Position numbers and translations under genes: made by a program
The notes under the pieces: model-generated
What the model saw: the letters and a program-made list of their open reading frames with translations, nothing else
The model's database searches: none
Told to the model about the DNA's origin: nothing
Source: Burhinus oedicnemus
Lineage: Eukaryota > Chordata > Aves > Charadriiformes > Burhinidae
DNA: 64,000 nt
Direction of reading: 5' to 3'
NCBI GenBank assembly: GCA_008921705.1
Contig: VFFE01008906.1
Coordinates: 1,455,497 to 1,519,496, forward strand
Shown: in pieces, positions 42,201 through 57,200 of the stretch
Numbering within the stretch: position 1 is the stretch's first letter
Layout: each line of letters begins with the position of its first letter

Positions 42201-45200
42201 TCCAGTTGTTTTACACTCCATAATAGTTGTGTCTCCAAGAGCAACCAGAATTTCACTTTGAACTATGGTCAATGTTGGGCCCTCTAAAAAGAAACAATAT
42301 AGAAAAAATGAGTTCCTTATCCAAAGAATACACCATTTTTAAGACATAAGCCATGAAAGACACTAATTTTCTCTTGTTATATGGACGAACATTTGCATTA
42401 AAAGGCAAACAGGCTTAAAAAATCATGTAAGGTGACAGATAAACACTGGTAAACATGAAAAAGTAAAGCCTGGCCCAGAGCACCTGGATCACACATTGAA
42501 TATACAGGGAATTTAAGGACAGAATCAGAAGAGTTTCATGACATATAAAGTAAAAGGATTGAAAGTCACTCTCCATCTCCAGCCAGATGTTGGTCATCAA
42601 GAATTTTAATACTCTGCTATTAATATATCAACATAGTGTTTAGAGGAATGCAATTTGGATTAGGATTCTAGGGTGCTAAGCACGCTACAGGAATTTACAG
42701 AAACATGATTCCTTTTCCAAAGGCCTACTCAGGTTTGCAAGTCTATTCCACTTTAGTACCCAATTTTAGGGTTTTTTTTTTTCCTTAAAAACAGCATAAG
42801 AAGAAACACTACGCCCAAAATACCACCTAACAATACCACTCAGATTTGAACAGAAAACAAAAGGGATGTTTGTGGGCTGTTCAACATCTTTTCTGAGTTT
42901 TTTGAAATTTCTACCAGTACATTTTGCCTGGTTTTACTAATTTTAACAGTGTCTCCCTGATGATGTATTAGTTTGCTTTTTTAATTTCACTACATTGTTT
43001 CATTTACTTACCGATGTATGTAAGGGTGGACGTCTGTTTCTCTGTCCCAGCTGAGTTACTTGCCAAGCAACCATAAAGTCCTGCATCTTTTGGAATTGCC
43101 TTTCTTATGATTAAGGTGCCCTCTGGGGTCAATCTATACCTGGGAACACACAGGAGACCAACCAAAATGATTAATTAAAGAGAATAACTGTAACATCGAT
43201 ACTCCCCGCAGCAACAGCAGCAGCATGACCAGATGGCTTATAAAGAGTTATTGATGGGGTTTTCCTCATGATAAACAACAATATTAGTATTATTATTTCT
43301 ATCAGAAAATTTCAATGTATTTTGTGAAAAGCGTTTAAAATAATCTTTTAAAAAGCCTTCTGAAAAAGAGAACTAAAGTATTTCTATTTTAGAGATGAGG
43401 AAATTGAAATTAAAGAGTTATAAAAGTGAAGGTTGTGGTACTATTTCCAAAACTCACAGGCTCCTGTGGAAGGAGTATTTTGGCTTTTTTCAAAACTGCT
43501 TTCACACATAGGAAAAAAATAAAAATAGAGAAAGCTATAACCCCTACCTGCTTGAACCAATAATAAACATATCATTGTGTGTCCATACTACTGTTGGCTT
43601 TGGATAACCTGTTGCAGAACACCTGATAGACACTTCAGAGCCGTCTGTAAAAGTCTGATTCTCAGGTGAAATGACAACCCTAGGTGGTTCTAGTAAAAGA
43701 AATTAAAAACAGCAATTAAAAATATCCATTTAGAAAACACAGATTATAATAATCACTTTATTCCCAATTTTAAACAGCTCTATAGTTAGAAAACAATCCT
43801 AATAAAGGTCAGAGCCCACTTGTTTCCTTGCTTTCTCTAGCACAGTCTACCAATTCCTCAGCATAAAACATGCGCACCTTTATAAAAGTTAGTAAGTCAG
43901 GATTCAGGGTACAGAGACAAAACTAATTCACATGCCTACACCATTTGCTTTGTCCTGAGATGCAGAATTTGGAGTTCCCAAATGTGGGCATCAATTCTGA
44001 TAAAAAGCTGCCAGAACCAAAGTTCACCAACGTGATCCATCAAGGTGACAAAGCCAGGCTGAAATAGGCATTAAGATGTGCAAGGTCATCATTCTGAATA
44101 GAAACTATAACCACATTAGTGGTTTCACATTGGCATTCAACTTGAATGTAATAATTATGTAATAATTAAATTAGAATTTTTAATGCATGTTAAAAACTCA
44201 GAAAAGCAGCAGAGACAATTTTAACAAATGTAAGACAAATTTGTGCATACTCCTGAGAAATAAAGCCAATGACCACAAATCTTCAGGTAGACCAATGGTA
44301 AGAATATAACCTAAGTGATAAAAATAAAAGTCACAATATCTGTGGGCACACAGAGAGAAATTAACAGTAAAATCATGTTGAAGACAATTGAATCTGCAGT
44401 GTTAACAATTCCAGTGGATGTTACAGATTTCAGCTGCATTTTCACCAGAAAAGTGATTGGTGAACTTCATAGCATTCATTCACTTATATCCTTAGACAGA
44501 TTTCCTCAGTAAAAAAGACCACCAAAACTATTCACTGTGGCAACTGTCATTTTCTTCTATGGTACACACGATTTTGTCTTACTTAACACTGGCAAGAAAA
44601 AGATCCATGCCACTTAATGGATGAAAAAGTAGCAACCTGTAGTACTGACTCCTGCTACTTCATCTTAGTTACAGCACGAAACTGGCTATTATTCGACCAG
44701 TAGCATCAGTCTTCATCTTAGAAGCTTTGCCTTTTGCTAATCACACACTGTATTAACATGTATTCCTCTGCACCTGATCTTTTTACTAGCAACCATAGAA
44801 GAAAAAGCCTAAGCCTAACTCTCCTTTTCGGGAGAGTAAAAGAGGCTAAATACATGTAGCACAGAGGTACCTTGAATCTAGGGCTGCTCTGCATAGCTCT
44901 TTTATTAGCTTCAGTGGGAATTACAACATCCTATAGACTCAGGTGACATTTGATATGTTTTCATGGCTGCTAAGGAAAAATGTGTCTAAGAGCCAGTACA
45001 CACAGCCTATTTATGTGTGGCATAATCCATCAAGAACAAGATGAAGGTGTGATGCTATTCAACTTCCAGGTGAACAGCATAAATCTTTCTAGTTCAGTCT
45101 GCCATAATGCAAACAGAAACAATCCGGAGTGTTACTACAAATGCCCTTCTGGAAGCATTAATACCATGCCCTTTTCGTTATCATTGTGGAGATGAAGATG

Positions 45201-48200
45201 ATTTTCTAAGTTCTGTGTTGTAATACCATTTGCATTAAAAGCTGCTAACTAAAAACCATAGTGTTTCTGGCCTGGAAGAAGAATCTCCTAACAGAAGATT
45301 GTGCTGCTTCTAGGACAGAAGCAAGGCAGATTCTGCCTTCTTGCAGGGCACAAACACTGTGCATTTTAGTCAGCAGCTTTTAAAGCACATGGCATTACAA
45401 CACAGAACTTAGAAAACAATCTTCCTCCCCACAGTCTCAGCACACTTAATGAAAGTAGATTAGAGCCTGATAGAAAATGAGATAACGAGAAATTAAATGG
45501 TTTTCAAATGCTCAAACATCAAATTAAGAGCACAGATAAGAAGAGCAGATCTCTTCACCTTTTACATGAAAGGGTTTATCAAGAGCAGCATAGGTTTGGG
45601 AAATACAGGTTGGCAGTTCTATAGATATTATCAATTGAGTCACACTCTGCTGACTTTAACAAGGTGTCTGTGCCTCTGCAGGTCCAATTTCACTTGGTAA
45701 CATGGACTAATTACAACACATTACAGCTGCAAGGCAGGGAAGTACATAACAGCACATAACTGTCCCATGGATATCGGATATTGTATTGTCTGCCACAAAC
45801 ACAGTTACTGTAGAATGATTTGTCCTGTAATACATCTTACTGAATAGGACAGCAAGGTTTCCAAGGAACATAAGTAGTTTTGAAATATAATTAGTAGTGA
45901 CATCAGCATGCAAGTCATGGACATAACTTTGACTTAACTTTTTTAGTTAATTTACAATATTTGCACTATGGTTTTGTGTTTGAGTTTCATGAGTAATTCA
46001 CATCTGTTACTGTTTCATGCAAACTTATCTGCACGCTCCTATTAAGCACATAAAACCTCTCTTTCAAAGACAAATGCAATTGCTGTTTTGAGGAAGGCTT
46101 TCTGATCCAGTGTGGCACCTGGTGCTCTGTGGAGCAGAACTATCATTGCCAGGATTTGATGACTCTGTTTTCAGTCATTAACTAGACATGTGAGCTTGTA
46201 AAGGATTCTTGAGATCCGTAAGTAAAAGTGTATGCAAAACCACACAGCTATACTGCCAAAGACAAGGAATAAATTAAATAATAAAGAGCAACTAATTTGC
46301 ACACAGTTGCAAAACCGTAAACACAGATGCATATAATGCCTTATCATTTCCTATCTTAAATTTATGTCCGTTAACCTTCCCCAAGTTCATTAGTTTTTAA
46401 CTTGTAGAGTAGATTTAACAAAGAGCTGCAGGGTCCTGAAAAATCCCTCCCTTGTTTCATAAAGGCTCCGAAATCTCTGATCTCCAAGAGGAAAGGCACC
46501 AGCAGAAGACAGAGCCATAATTCCAGAAGTACTAGGATCAAACCCAGGTACAAGGGGGCAGGGAGAGGCAGGAAATGGATGCAAGTTAGAGAACTCTCCT
46601 CAAGTGACTGACGATATGCACAGCTTTCTCAGCTATTTTTATTTTGTATTAAATCCTGCCAAGAGACACTGGGAGATATTCTGCATGCTCTGGTCTTCAG
46701 GAAGGTCTGCTCTCATGTTGATATTAGGAAACTGTCTCAAATGGCAATTATCCATCGTGCTTTGGCAGCACACCATTGCTCATGCAGTTATTTTCACACA
46801 ATGATATTATCAAGTGAGCAGAAGAAGGTGGAAGAAATATTTGTATTTAACATATAATCAATGAAATTAATTGAAAAAAGTCAATATACACAGCCGTAAT
46901 TCTAGCTGGTAGCTTGAGTACCAGTGAGACCACATTTGCCACTAATTAATCATCTTGTTTTCTTGCTCAAAGGCCAACAACCAGGAAGGCACACAGAATG
47001 GGCTTTCTTGGATGACATGTCAATTTGATTTCTTTTGCTTTGTTCTTTGTATCATACAGGGAAAGATTTGTACACAGGCAGGAGAAGCACAAGCTCCTTA
47101 CAGTGCCAATCGCATTCAAGGCTGTAGAATAAAACCTTTTAAACAACATAGATCACATGTAAAGCTTCTAAAGAGAACAAAAGTTTGCGTGAAGATTTAG
47201 GGGTCTGAAGCATTCACACTTAGAACCATCCTTGGCCCTAATATTCATTAAAACTATTTGAAGCAGTTAAACTTAGCATGAAAGGGGAGAGCAAACACCA
47301 AATTTTTATTTCATAACATAAAAAACCCTCCTATCACCCTTTACTAGTAAAAACCAGACTTATTGCCAGTGTTTTTCATTACTTTTTTCCCTTTTTTATC
47401 ACAAACTTTTCCCCAAAGTGACCCTGCAGATGATATTTGACTGAACCATTACTTGTAAAGTATCAATATTTTTGTGCAGCACCCTCAAGATTCTTTCTTG
47501 CCTTTTAAACTAAGACCATTTTTGGAAAACTGAATGATTCAAACTATTTACCTGACAAGTAATGCATTAACAAGGCTAAATAAGAACAACTATTTAAATG
47601 TACCTAGATCAAAAAACCACTGTGTAAGAATGCAATCACTGAAGCAGTTTGCACATGTTTGTTGCAAATTTTCGCAAGGGTTCGACTTTTGTAAAATTTC
47701 ACTTCCTCAAGACCTTACAGTAAACATCCAGACCCTCCTACATACACACAGATACTGGCAGAGAACAGATGAAGCCCCATGCCTGTGCCCAGTCTGTTCA
47801 CTAGCAGTTCTCCGTAGTTACAACCCATTCTTGCTAGCATCAATTAAAAGAGACTGAATTGACCTCCTTGGGCTTCTAACTACCAATATACTGCAAGAGT
47901 AGATGCTTATCACAAAGTCCTGCTTTTAGTAATGCAAGAACTGTTGTGTTGGTGTGAAAAATTAATTTTCTTTAGACCAAAGTCCTGCATGACCACAGTG
48001 ATGTCTACAAATTCTTGTGTTACGGTGAGTTCTATAGATATGCCTTATTTTTTTCATGTGGAAACATATAAATGGAAGCGAATGGCTTTGATCTCAAAAT
48101 ATCTAAAAACCTACATTATGTTAGTGTCAAGAGTGCATACTGGGAAGGCGCAGGGGGGAAAGTATCCAACTCTGCTATTATGATAGCTATTAACATATGT

Positions 48201-51200
48201 CAGTAAGTGAGAGAGAAGGCTGGGGTTATGAAGAATTCCTCCCAGAGCATAGATTTCCACTTTGATGTCAGATCAAGCACAGAATTCACATTATATCCTA
48301 TGTTATCAAATAATAACACAAATACACATAACCTGCCACTACATTTGCAAACGGAATCCTGTCTGTTCATCTGATTTCTATTAAGTTTAAATCATGTTTT
48401 ATCAATATGCATTAGAATTAAAATTCAATTTTATACTTTTTGTTCACAAGCCAAATGAAAGAAGTGTAAAAGAAAAATGGCACATAAACAGAAAAACTGA
48501 CAAAGGCTCCTGTTTAAATAGAAAGCTGAGAACAGATTTCTTACAGCACAAATAAAGATCAAAACATTCAACAGGGATAAACAAAAAGTAGCCTTTAGCA
48601 TTAATCAGCCAGTCACATTCATCTGTACTTTTTGGCATCAACCAAGTGAACCTAATTAAAAAGGAATATTGTATTTGGACATTATTCTATCTTGCTTCAT
48701 CCATTTGCCAGCTGTCTCACTTAGCTGCCAAGTTCCCACTGATCTCCTTCCCAATCCGCCCTCAACCATGCAGAAGCGCAGGGTGTGCCGTCCTGCATCA
48801 TCCCTTGCCCTGGCACTCTGCAAAGGTGATGTTGCACAACGAACCACAGAAACATCTGTTTCCATAACTGCTTATGCATTAGGTCAGGTAAACGATACAC
48901 AGTAGTAGCATTCATGGTTGCAAAAGCAACTCATAAAAATGAGACTCTCTGCTAAGCTTCCAAGCACAAAATTAACTTCTATAGGGTGGCGGGGAGCGTT
49001 CTTGGGATCTCTTGTTGTTCACCCAGGGAGTATGCAGAAGCTGCAATTTCACCAATGCCAACAGCATTCTTTGCTACCTTAGGACAGAAGAAGTTGGTCT
49101 GCTGTGATATACTATGCAGCATCCACCCCAGCATGAAGTGTACTGTGAAAGGCAACAGGGGAAGCACCACCCATTTTCTCTCTGTAGCCAGAAGAACTTC
49201 TTCCCGAAAGACATGCAGATATACACTACAGTCAAAGAGTCTTCTCACCAAAGCTGTTTTTCATAACCTCCCTGCACTTCCTTGTAACTTGCCATTCACT
49301 GACCGCAGGCAGACTCTATCAGAAAATACTAAGCGCACGGTAAGTATTCACCCCTGTGAACAACAGGCCATAAAGAAAGCATCTGACACCATACATAGCA
49401 CGTGCTTGGCCTTTACAATGACCTCCCTGCAGGAGAAAGACCTGCAGAAGGAAAGGTAATGGGTTCCTTCCTCCTCATGACCCCGTCTCAGGTTTGTGCT
49501 CAGCCCTAAAAGTTGGTAGACTCAGGAAAAACCACTTGGTGAACACCTTTATAAATGAAAACGAGAAAGTCAGGCTTCCTGTTCCAGCAGAGCAGGGATG
49601 ACATTCTGCAGATAAAGACACATCATCTTGGAAAACTAGTACTTTACAGAAAGTGAAATAGGGGACTTCGACCTCTGGAACTTAGTGGGTTCTTCTCGGG
49701 GGATGTGTCCCCATCGTCACATGATAGAGAGACAGTTCACTTTATTGAAACATAATCTGAACTTGTTTATGCTCCATGTATTACCAAGGTCTGCACACAG
49801 CCCTCCAGGAAGGGTCGCCAATCCAACGCCTTTCCTATAGCTACAAGTACAGTACTTAATAGTTTAATGAATTATTTCCTTGTGCTTTTTTTAACTGTTG
49901 CAATAACAGAGATCAAATATCTTGCAAGAAGCTAGTTTCCAAGAGATCCACATGATATACTGCCTTGAGCCAGAGGTTTGGGTAGATCAGAAGACATCTA
50001 GAAGTACTGATTTCTAAACATGTTACGTTTCCACTCCTCCAAAACTCCTCTTAGAAATCCTTCTAAAGGCCTACATTTTCTGTGAGAAAACCTAATTTTT
50101 TATGTTTCGTCAAGTTAGGATTAAATTCTTTGGAGTAAGAACTCTTCCTATGATGCATAATCTGAATACTATAAAAAAATTACAAAAACTTAATCATCAC
50201 TTATTTAGTTGAATTTGTGACAGGTTATCTAAAAGACAGAAAACGTGAAGCTATTTCTAGCTGGATGAGAAAGCTTTGTTCTGCTTTTGTACTGATCTGT
50301 AGAGGATCTCACCCAGAGAATGTTATCAAAAGAAATCTTCCAAACAATAAACTTAGGCTAACTCATTAAATCAGGCCATAAGACTGACTGGTCTAATAAG
50401 GCAAACAGTTTTTTGCCCATCAGTTCCCTTTCACTGAATGTAGAAAACCTCTTATGAACGGCGGCTGTGTGAAGACAAATGAACTTGGGGATGCTCATTA
50501 ATTTTCTTGAGTGGGAGAGAACTCCAGAGAGCCTGCTCAGGCAATTCGCAACCCTTCTGTGAACCTGCATTTCCTGTGCAAGAGGCTAGTTTCTGAAAAA
50601 CACCTTAATGACTATCATTGAGCCTGCTGTGAATGATAATTAAGACCTAGGATACGTTCTGATTCAGCTTGCTTTCTTTCAAAGAATACTGACTTCTGCA
50701 TCAAAGATCATTGCTGAGAGCTCAGCTGTTTTACTTCCTGCTCTAACAGGGGTGGAAGTGTCACAGTGATAACATATTCGAGGTAGTAACTTTAAAATAT
50801 GCAGCCTGGAAAAAATATCAGCTCATATTCTCAGACAGTTCCAAATAGCAGCCTAGAAAGAAGCACAGAAGACACTAAACTGCTTTTCATTCTTTAGGAC
50901 AGATACCTTGCATTTAATTAACTTTCTAAATTTGAAAGAGCAAGTAAAGCAGTAATACTTCAGTTTTATTCCCTTTCTTGTTTTCTCTGTGGTTAAAGAG
51001 CTCAGTACAATATAACAAATTTCTCCTTGCCTGTTATTACAGTGTGTATCCATGTATCTAAGTGAATGTACTACAATGTTTATTTCTGTATTATCTCTTT
51101 TCAGAGAAAAGAGCAGAGAAAATTCAGGGAACAGAGCACTGGGTTATGCCAAGGAGGTAATTTACCTTTTGCACATGTAGGCAGTCTCTTTCCTGAAATT

Positions 51201-54200
51201 ATTCCAGATACAAGCACATTCATTGTGAAAGTCCTATTGTGTTCATTCAGTTCTGGCTTCTGCTCCTTGTCTGGGATGTACCTGACAATTACCATTGCTT
51301 TGGTGGAGCCAAGTCACATACGTTGTCTCCTGGGCAATTTTTTTTCCAGCCTGGATTTCAAGCTATTAGTTGGCTGGTAAGTGTTCACATCAGTACCCTA
51401 CAGTAGACAGCACGTTTGCATCTTGTCAGGCTAATAGAGCCCACTTTCCCTCACTGCACATCTAATATAGTTGACTCCATTTATACAGTAGGACAGTACT
51501 CTTGTCATGTGTTGGCTTGACAAAAGATCACTTAGCAGACTGTTATTACAGCAATGACAATTTTTCAATACCCAAAGTCAAACATACACTTTATTTCTTG
51601 TGTGGGCAGGTGGAACACATAGTATGTATGTTTATTTCTTGCAGGTGTGGCTTAGGTGCTTCTAGCACTTAGCTCTAGCACACGTCACTCTGAATTACTT
51701 CCCAGTGCTACTTCTAAGCAGACGCTAAAAATACTCTCAGTTGTGATCGTGATACCAGACAGGCATTTAAACATTTTTAAATGTTCAGCAAATAAGCAGG
51801 TAAAAGAAACCCACCATGCTATGGACAGAACAGTAACTACAGCACGTATGACTTTATTCTACTTGTACATTCAGATAAAGAAATACATCAGAATAGTATG
51901 TTGACCTGCATGCTGTTCATCAGTGAGCTCAATGCACAGCAGCTGGCCCTTGATTACCTTACATGGCTCCCAATAAGACAAATGTTCAGTGTTGCCTCGC
52001 TTCTTGTTAATCTACTGCTGGAATTCATCCTATGCTGAGATTACTAAACTCAAACTTCTCTACTAATCGCCAACATAAACACAAGCAGAAGCCGTAAAAA
52101 TTTCTACATACTATACAGCTGTGTTGTAGAGGCAAAAGACAGTTGCAAACATTAAAAGAAGTGCTTCATTCCCTACTTTTACTTACTCATTACTGAATTG
52201 TCTACTCTTACTTACTCATTACTGAATTCCTCAAAATCCCCCCTCAATCAATATTACTTATGTGTATGAAAACATCAAGAACAAAACATCAAGCTAGCAA
52301 AACATGCCGCATTAATTCAACCTGATAAATATGCATATAGCAAACTCCTATTTTGCCTACAATACCGTAACAAACTGGAAAGAAAAAGTTTACATGCTCA
52401 AGGAATTTCCCTCATCAGTGAGAAATATATCATTTAAAAGTTTATAGGATCATTAATGTTTCACGCTCCTGGCCAATCTCTAGCCTCACACGGCTGTAAC
52501 ACACTCCTCCAGGCTTCTGATAAGTTATACAAACCATCTGAAAAAGTAGCAAATGCCTTTACAAATTCATTTATGTTTCCACATAATCTGTTGAGAGGAC
52601 TTGAGCAATTCATGCTATGTAGCCACCACTTAACCACTTAATGTCCAAAGATGAACGTGTACTTCAAAAGTTAATCATAGCACTCAATAAACACCAATAC
52701 AATCCTAGAAGGCTTGGGAGCTTATACCCCTTGAAATTTATAAAACTGCATTCAGTGACCTCTCAGAGTACTCTGAGCAGTATATTGACAATCCACAAAT
52801 AGGTAGAAGCTTTAAACGGCATCTTCATATAGCTGTGCTCAGTATTAGTGTGGAACAATTAGTGACTTAGTATAGCATGTTCTCCTTAACACAGAACATG
52901 CAACAGGAGGAAAAAGTCAACTCTCATTCAAGATTTCAGTCTGTATTTTTACAGCTGCTGGCACAAAAATCAGATGAATGTTCTCTTTCAGAAACAGCAG
53001 CATCCAACTGAAAGCTTTCAAAACAAGGGTTTACTACAATCCACTTCAGCATGTAAAGCAGATGCTGGGTTATTTTTAGAGCTACCAACATTTGTTCTCT
53101 GCCTTAACTCCCACTCCAGAAAGAAAATGGGGATGAAAGCAATGTTTATTCTCTTACGATCCAAAATTCAGAGATCTATATGGAACTGTCCCAACAACAA
53201 TAAAGGGCTTCAATACGAATTTAATTTGACATTCTGAATTACTGCAACTACACAAAGCATGAACCATCCTCTCAACCTATTAACAGGACTTCAAATTTCC
53301 TTCTTCAGAATGTTGTTAATGACAAACCTATAAAGCTTTTGCTTCTTGGATACAGCCACACTTTACTTTGTTGCTGTCAAATATAAACTGTTCTTTTGAA
53401 TACTATTCTGGACCCTAACAAGCACTATGAGTTGTACATGACAATCACACACCAAAGTACCTCCAGAAATCTGACAGAAATTATTTTGTCCAAGCAAACT
53501 AAAATGACCGCAAATAAGAGTGCATACAACCATCCTGATACCATTCAGCTTCTGCGTATAGCCATTTGAAATGTTGGCAGTAGATTACTTTTTCCAAACA
53601 AAGAGAGGCAGACACTACTGCAGAAATCTCAATTCAGCTGCAGCTTAGCATTTCCTACCTATTTATTCGGTTCTAAGCACCTTACATTAGAAAGGAAAGA
53701 AAACACAACTCAGACTCTCAACTAAGCCTGTCTAAACTGTCCAAGAGGGTTATCTCAGACATGTTTTAAGGCTGTTAGCAATACCAGTACCAGCCAAAAC
53801 GTTATTCACAACTATTTGATACAATCATTCTACATATATAAGTGATTTGAAACTCAATATTCCGCTGTGGCAGCAGTAAACTTCTTTAGATTCACTATAA
53901 AAAAATGCCAGAAGTAATTTGGTCATTGTCTTAAAGCTCCCAGCTGGTCTACAGACATTAGGGAGGAAAATCTTCTCCCTATGGAGAAGGGAGGAGCATC
54001 TTTGACATGCTTGAATGAGTGTCTTGATGGAAAAATCCTGTAGAATTTAAAAGTAAGTCTTCCAAACATATGGGGCTTGATGTTTTTTCATGGCTAGAAA
54101 TTTAACAGTTATAACTCTGCTGTAGCTATCTAAGGGTAATTCAAACAGATCAATGAAGAAATACTCCATTCTGCTGCATTTTGTAATAGGTCTTACATAA

Positions 54201-57200
54201 TTGATTGCACACCTACTTATTCCACCTTAGTAAACCAATATGCTCTTCTATAAGAAAAACTACAACCCATTAGTAAGTGTTACAGCTCCATTTCTGACCT
54301 TTCTCTGTTTTGGAGCACCTTAAGCCAGGCAATTCCACTAAATTTTTCTTTTTTCCATAATTTTAAGTTTTGCATCAGTTAAGAAAGTACTAGAATTACA
54401 GCAGCAAAGTTAATGAAGCTACGCACTCTGCACAGAATATGACTCAGTATCATCAGCAAGCAGAAATCCTGTCGGAGTCACCTACAAGTAGACAGAACAG
54501 TTTTCTTTCTAAAACATTTTCAGTTCTATCTCTTCTTATCCACAGACAGGCACAGCGAGGAACCAAAGGTTCAAATCTCCACATGGCAAAGGCAAACAGA
54601 GATAAACTTTTTTGCAGTACTTTCAAATTTTAAAAGGATTCACTCTAAGACAAGTTACTGCACTTATACATATTTTTTTGAAATTTGTTCCTGATATGAA
54701 GCAACAGCACAGATCTAGACCTTGTTTGGTCTCACCCATGCTATCTTTTTCAGCTGGACATATTTTTGAAGTCCTTGCCTTCATAAAATCTAGCCCTTCA
54801 CAAAATTGTCATTCGTTCTTAGTTTCTATTGATTGGCACTATAAAACAGATACAATAACCTAACACACAGAAAAACTTTGAAGTACTATTCTGTTATAAA
54901 GAGATATAAAATAATCCACATGAACACAGAAACTTTTACCAATTTAGTCACACCTATATAACTATAGTTATAGTTTCACTGAAAAAAAAAATTAAAAGTA
55001 ATCCACACAGCCAGCCAGTAAATTTTCTCGAAGTAGTGTGTGCGCGTATGTCACTATTTCTGTGCCCTGCTCTTTAGGCGACACAACAAAACTAATTCAG
55101 GCTCCATTCACTTGTACAGCAGTTAAACTGGCAGTTATAGGAGGAGGATCAAACCGCGGCTCTTAGAGACGCACAGCACAAGGCAGTCTCGCAAAATGAG
55201 CACTAGTGCTGTTTGGTGACTCCCACTGCCATTTTAAAAAAGGGAAGAACTACATAATGTTCTGTCAGTCTCCAAGCAGTTTATCAACAGGCATAAATAA
55301 AATACAAAAGTTACTAAGAGAGACAGCTCACAAGATTAAAAAAAAATATAAACCATGACAAATTAAGTTTAACATGCAGTTTCCTTGTTACCTTGCACTG
55401 TAAGGAAGACTGATGCTGTGGTAGATCCACCCTCATTAGAAGCGATGCAGTTGTACTTGCCAGCATCTGTGAGCTTTACAGTCTTCACCTCTAAAGACAG
55501 GTTGCTCATCATCCTTATTCTCAGGGGCTCCTTAAGCCTCACATCCCTGCCATTTCTCTGCCAGGTGAGATTGTAACGCACTGTGCTTAAAGTTAGGCAG
55601 GTCAAGATGGCTCCTTCACCAGGGACAACTGTAACATTATTAGGAACTTGAATCATGGGTGGAGGCTCTGTGTAGAAACAGCAGAATAAAGAACAAAATC
55701 ATAAGAGAAAGATTTGGGACCCTTTGCTTCATTTGTGGATTCTTGATAATTTCAAGTACACTATAGAGTAAAAAAAAAAAAAAAAGTAATGTTGGTTTAA
55801 TATTTAGTTTCATTTCACATTGCTGAAGCCATGAAACAGAACCCAGGGCAGCATCCTCATTCCCTGATGCTAAGCTACCTGACAGGAGCTTACATCACAA
55901 GAACACAGCTGATTTAGGTCCAAACTACCGCATCAAATAGGATGAAAGATCACATCATGTGCAAGACAGGATGTAGCACTGTGTTCTTTGAGCTCATCTT
56001 GCACTGAGGAAAGCCAACAAAAGATCAGAGTGCCACAGCAACAGAAGGAAGAGACAGGACCATGACCAGGTCTCAGATTCTGATCTCTGACTGGGGTGTG
56101 ACCACACATAGTGGAATCTGAGCTACGCACTAGATTTTTACAGGCTTGACATGAAAAAAACATGTTACTAGCAAGCTCTTCTTACACCAACAATGAAACC
56201 AAGTCAACAGCTGCTCTAAGCATCATTATTAAATTATTTCCATGACTGTTTCTATAAGGGAACATGGAAGGACAGAGCATCTGTTCCCCTGTTTATCTGA
56301 TCAAGGACCTTGTCAAATGGGATAAGGAAAAGGGGAGGTAATAAACACAGTATACAAAGACACAAACCTGACAAACAACAGCAGAGACAATGACAAGAAA
56401 CAAACTTCATCATGCTAATTGATGGGCTATCAAAAAGCTACAAACATCATTTCAAAGAGGGGCCAATCTGGACTTTGCAACTGATAAGGACACAAACCTG
56501 GGGGTCCTAGATATGAAGGGGGGGGAAGCTGTCGACCTGTGCAAACTGATGAAGGAATATGCAGGGGAAATGAATCAGGGAGGAGCAAAGGGGGAAGTAG
56601 GAAGAAAGGGGCATTAGAGGGGCCTGTTGCATGTAGAACATTGCTAGTCAGTACTTTTGACTGACTGAGCCCTGCACCTGATCACCACAATCCGTCCTGT
56701 CTTCTTATTAAATCTTTTTTTAACTGTCTCCCTGTGTAATCTCACTCGCTATCCCTTCTGTGTCCTGCAAGGACTAAGTGCCAGCTACGGAGGGGACCAG
56801 TGTGAGTGGACTGGGTGCCAGCTACTGGAGTCAGACCAGGGGGTGTAGGCACGCCAGGCCTGTGGTGTCAGCTACTGGAGGGACTGGGGTCTGAGTACCA
56901 GCTACTGGAGCAGGTGAGAATCTTGGGCAATTCTTCCCCTTCCCCAAACCGGGTGTGCGTAGGGGGTAGCGTGCAGTTTGTTAGCAAACTTCAAGTTGGA
57001 ACAGCTGGCAAGAAGCAGGTAAGAGGGCCCTGGATCTGTGCAGGGGTACTGGGGAGACAGAAGGGCCATGCCAGTACTCAAGACATTTGCAAATGTGCCT
57101 GTGGCTCTAGAAAGCAGTGTGCATGTGCTCTCACTAGTGAACTTCAATCCTTACCAGCTGGGGAGGACGAGGGGAGTTGGCTGTCCCGTGCTTTATGCAA

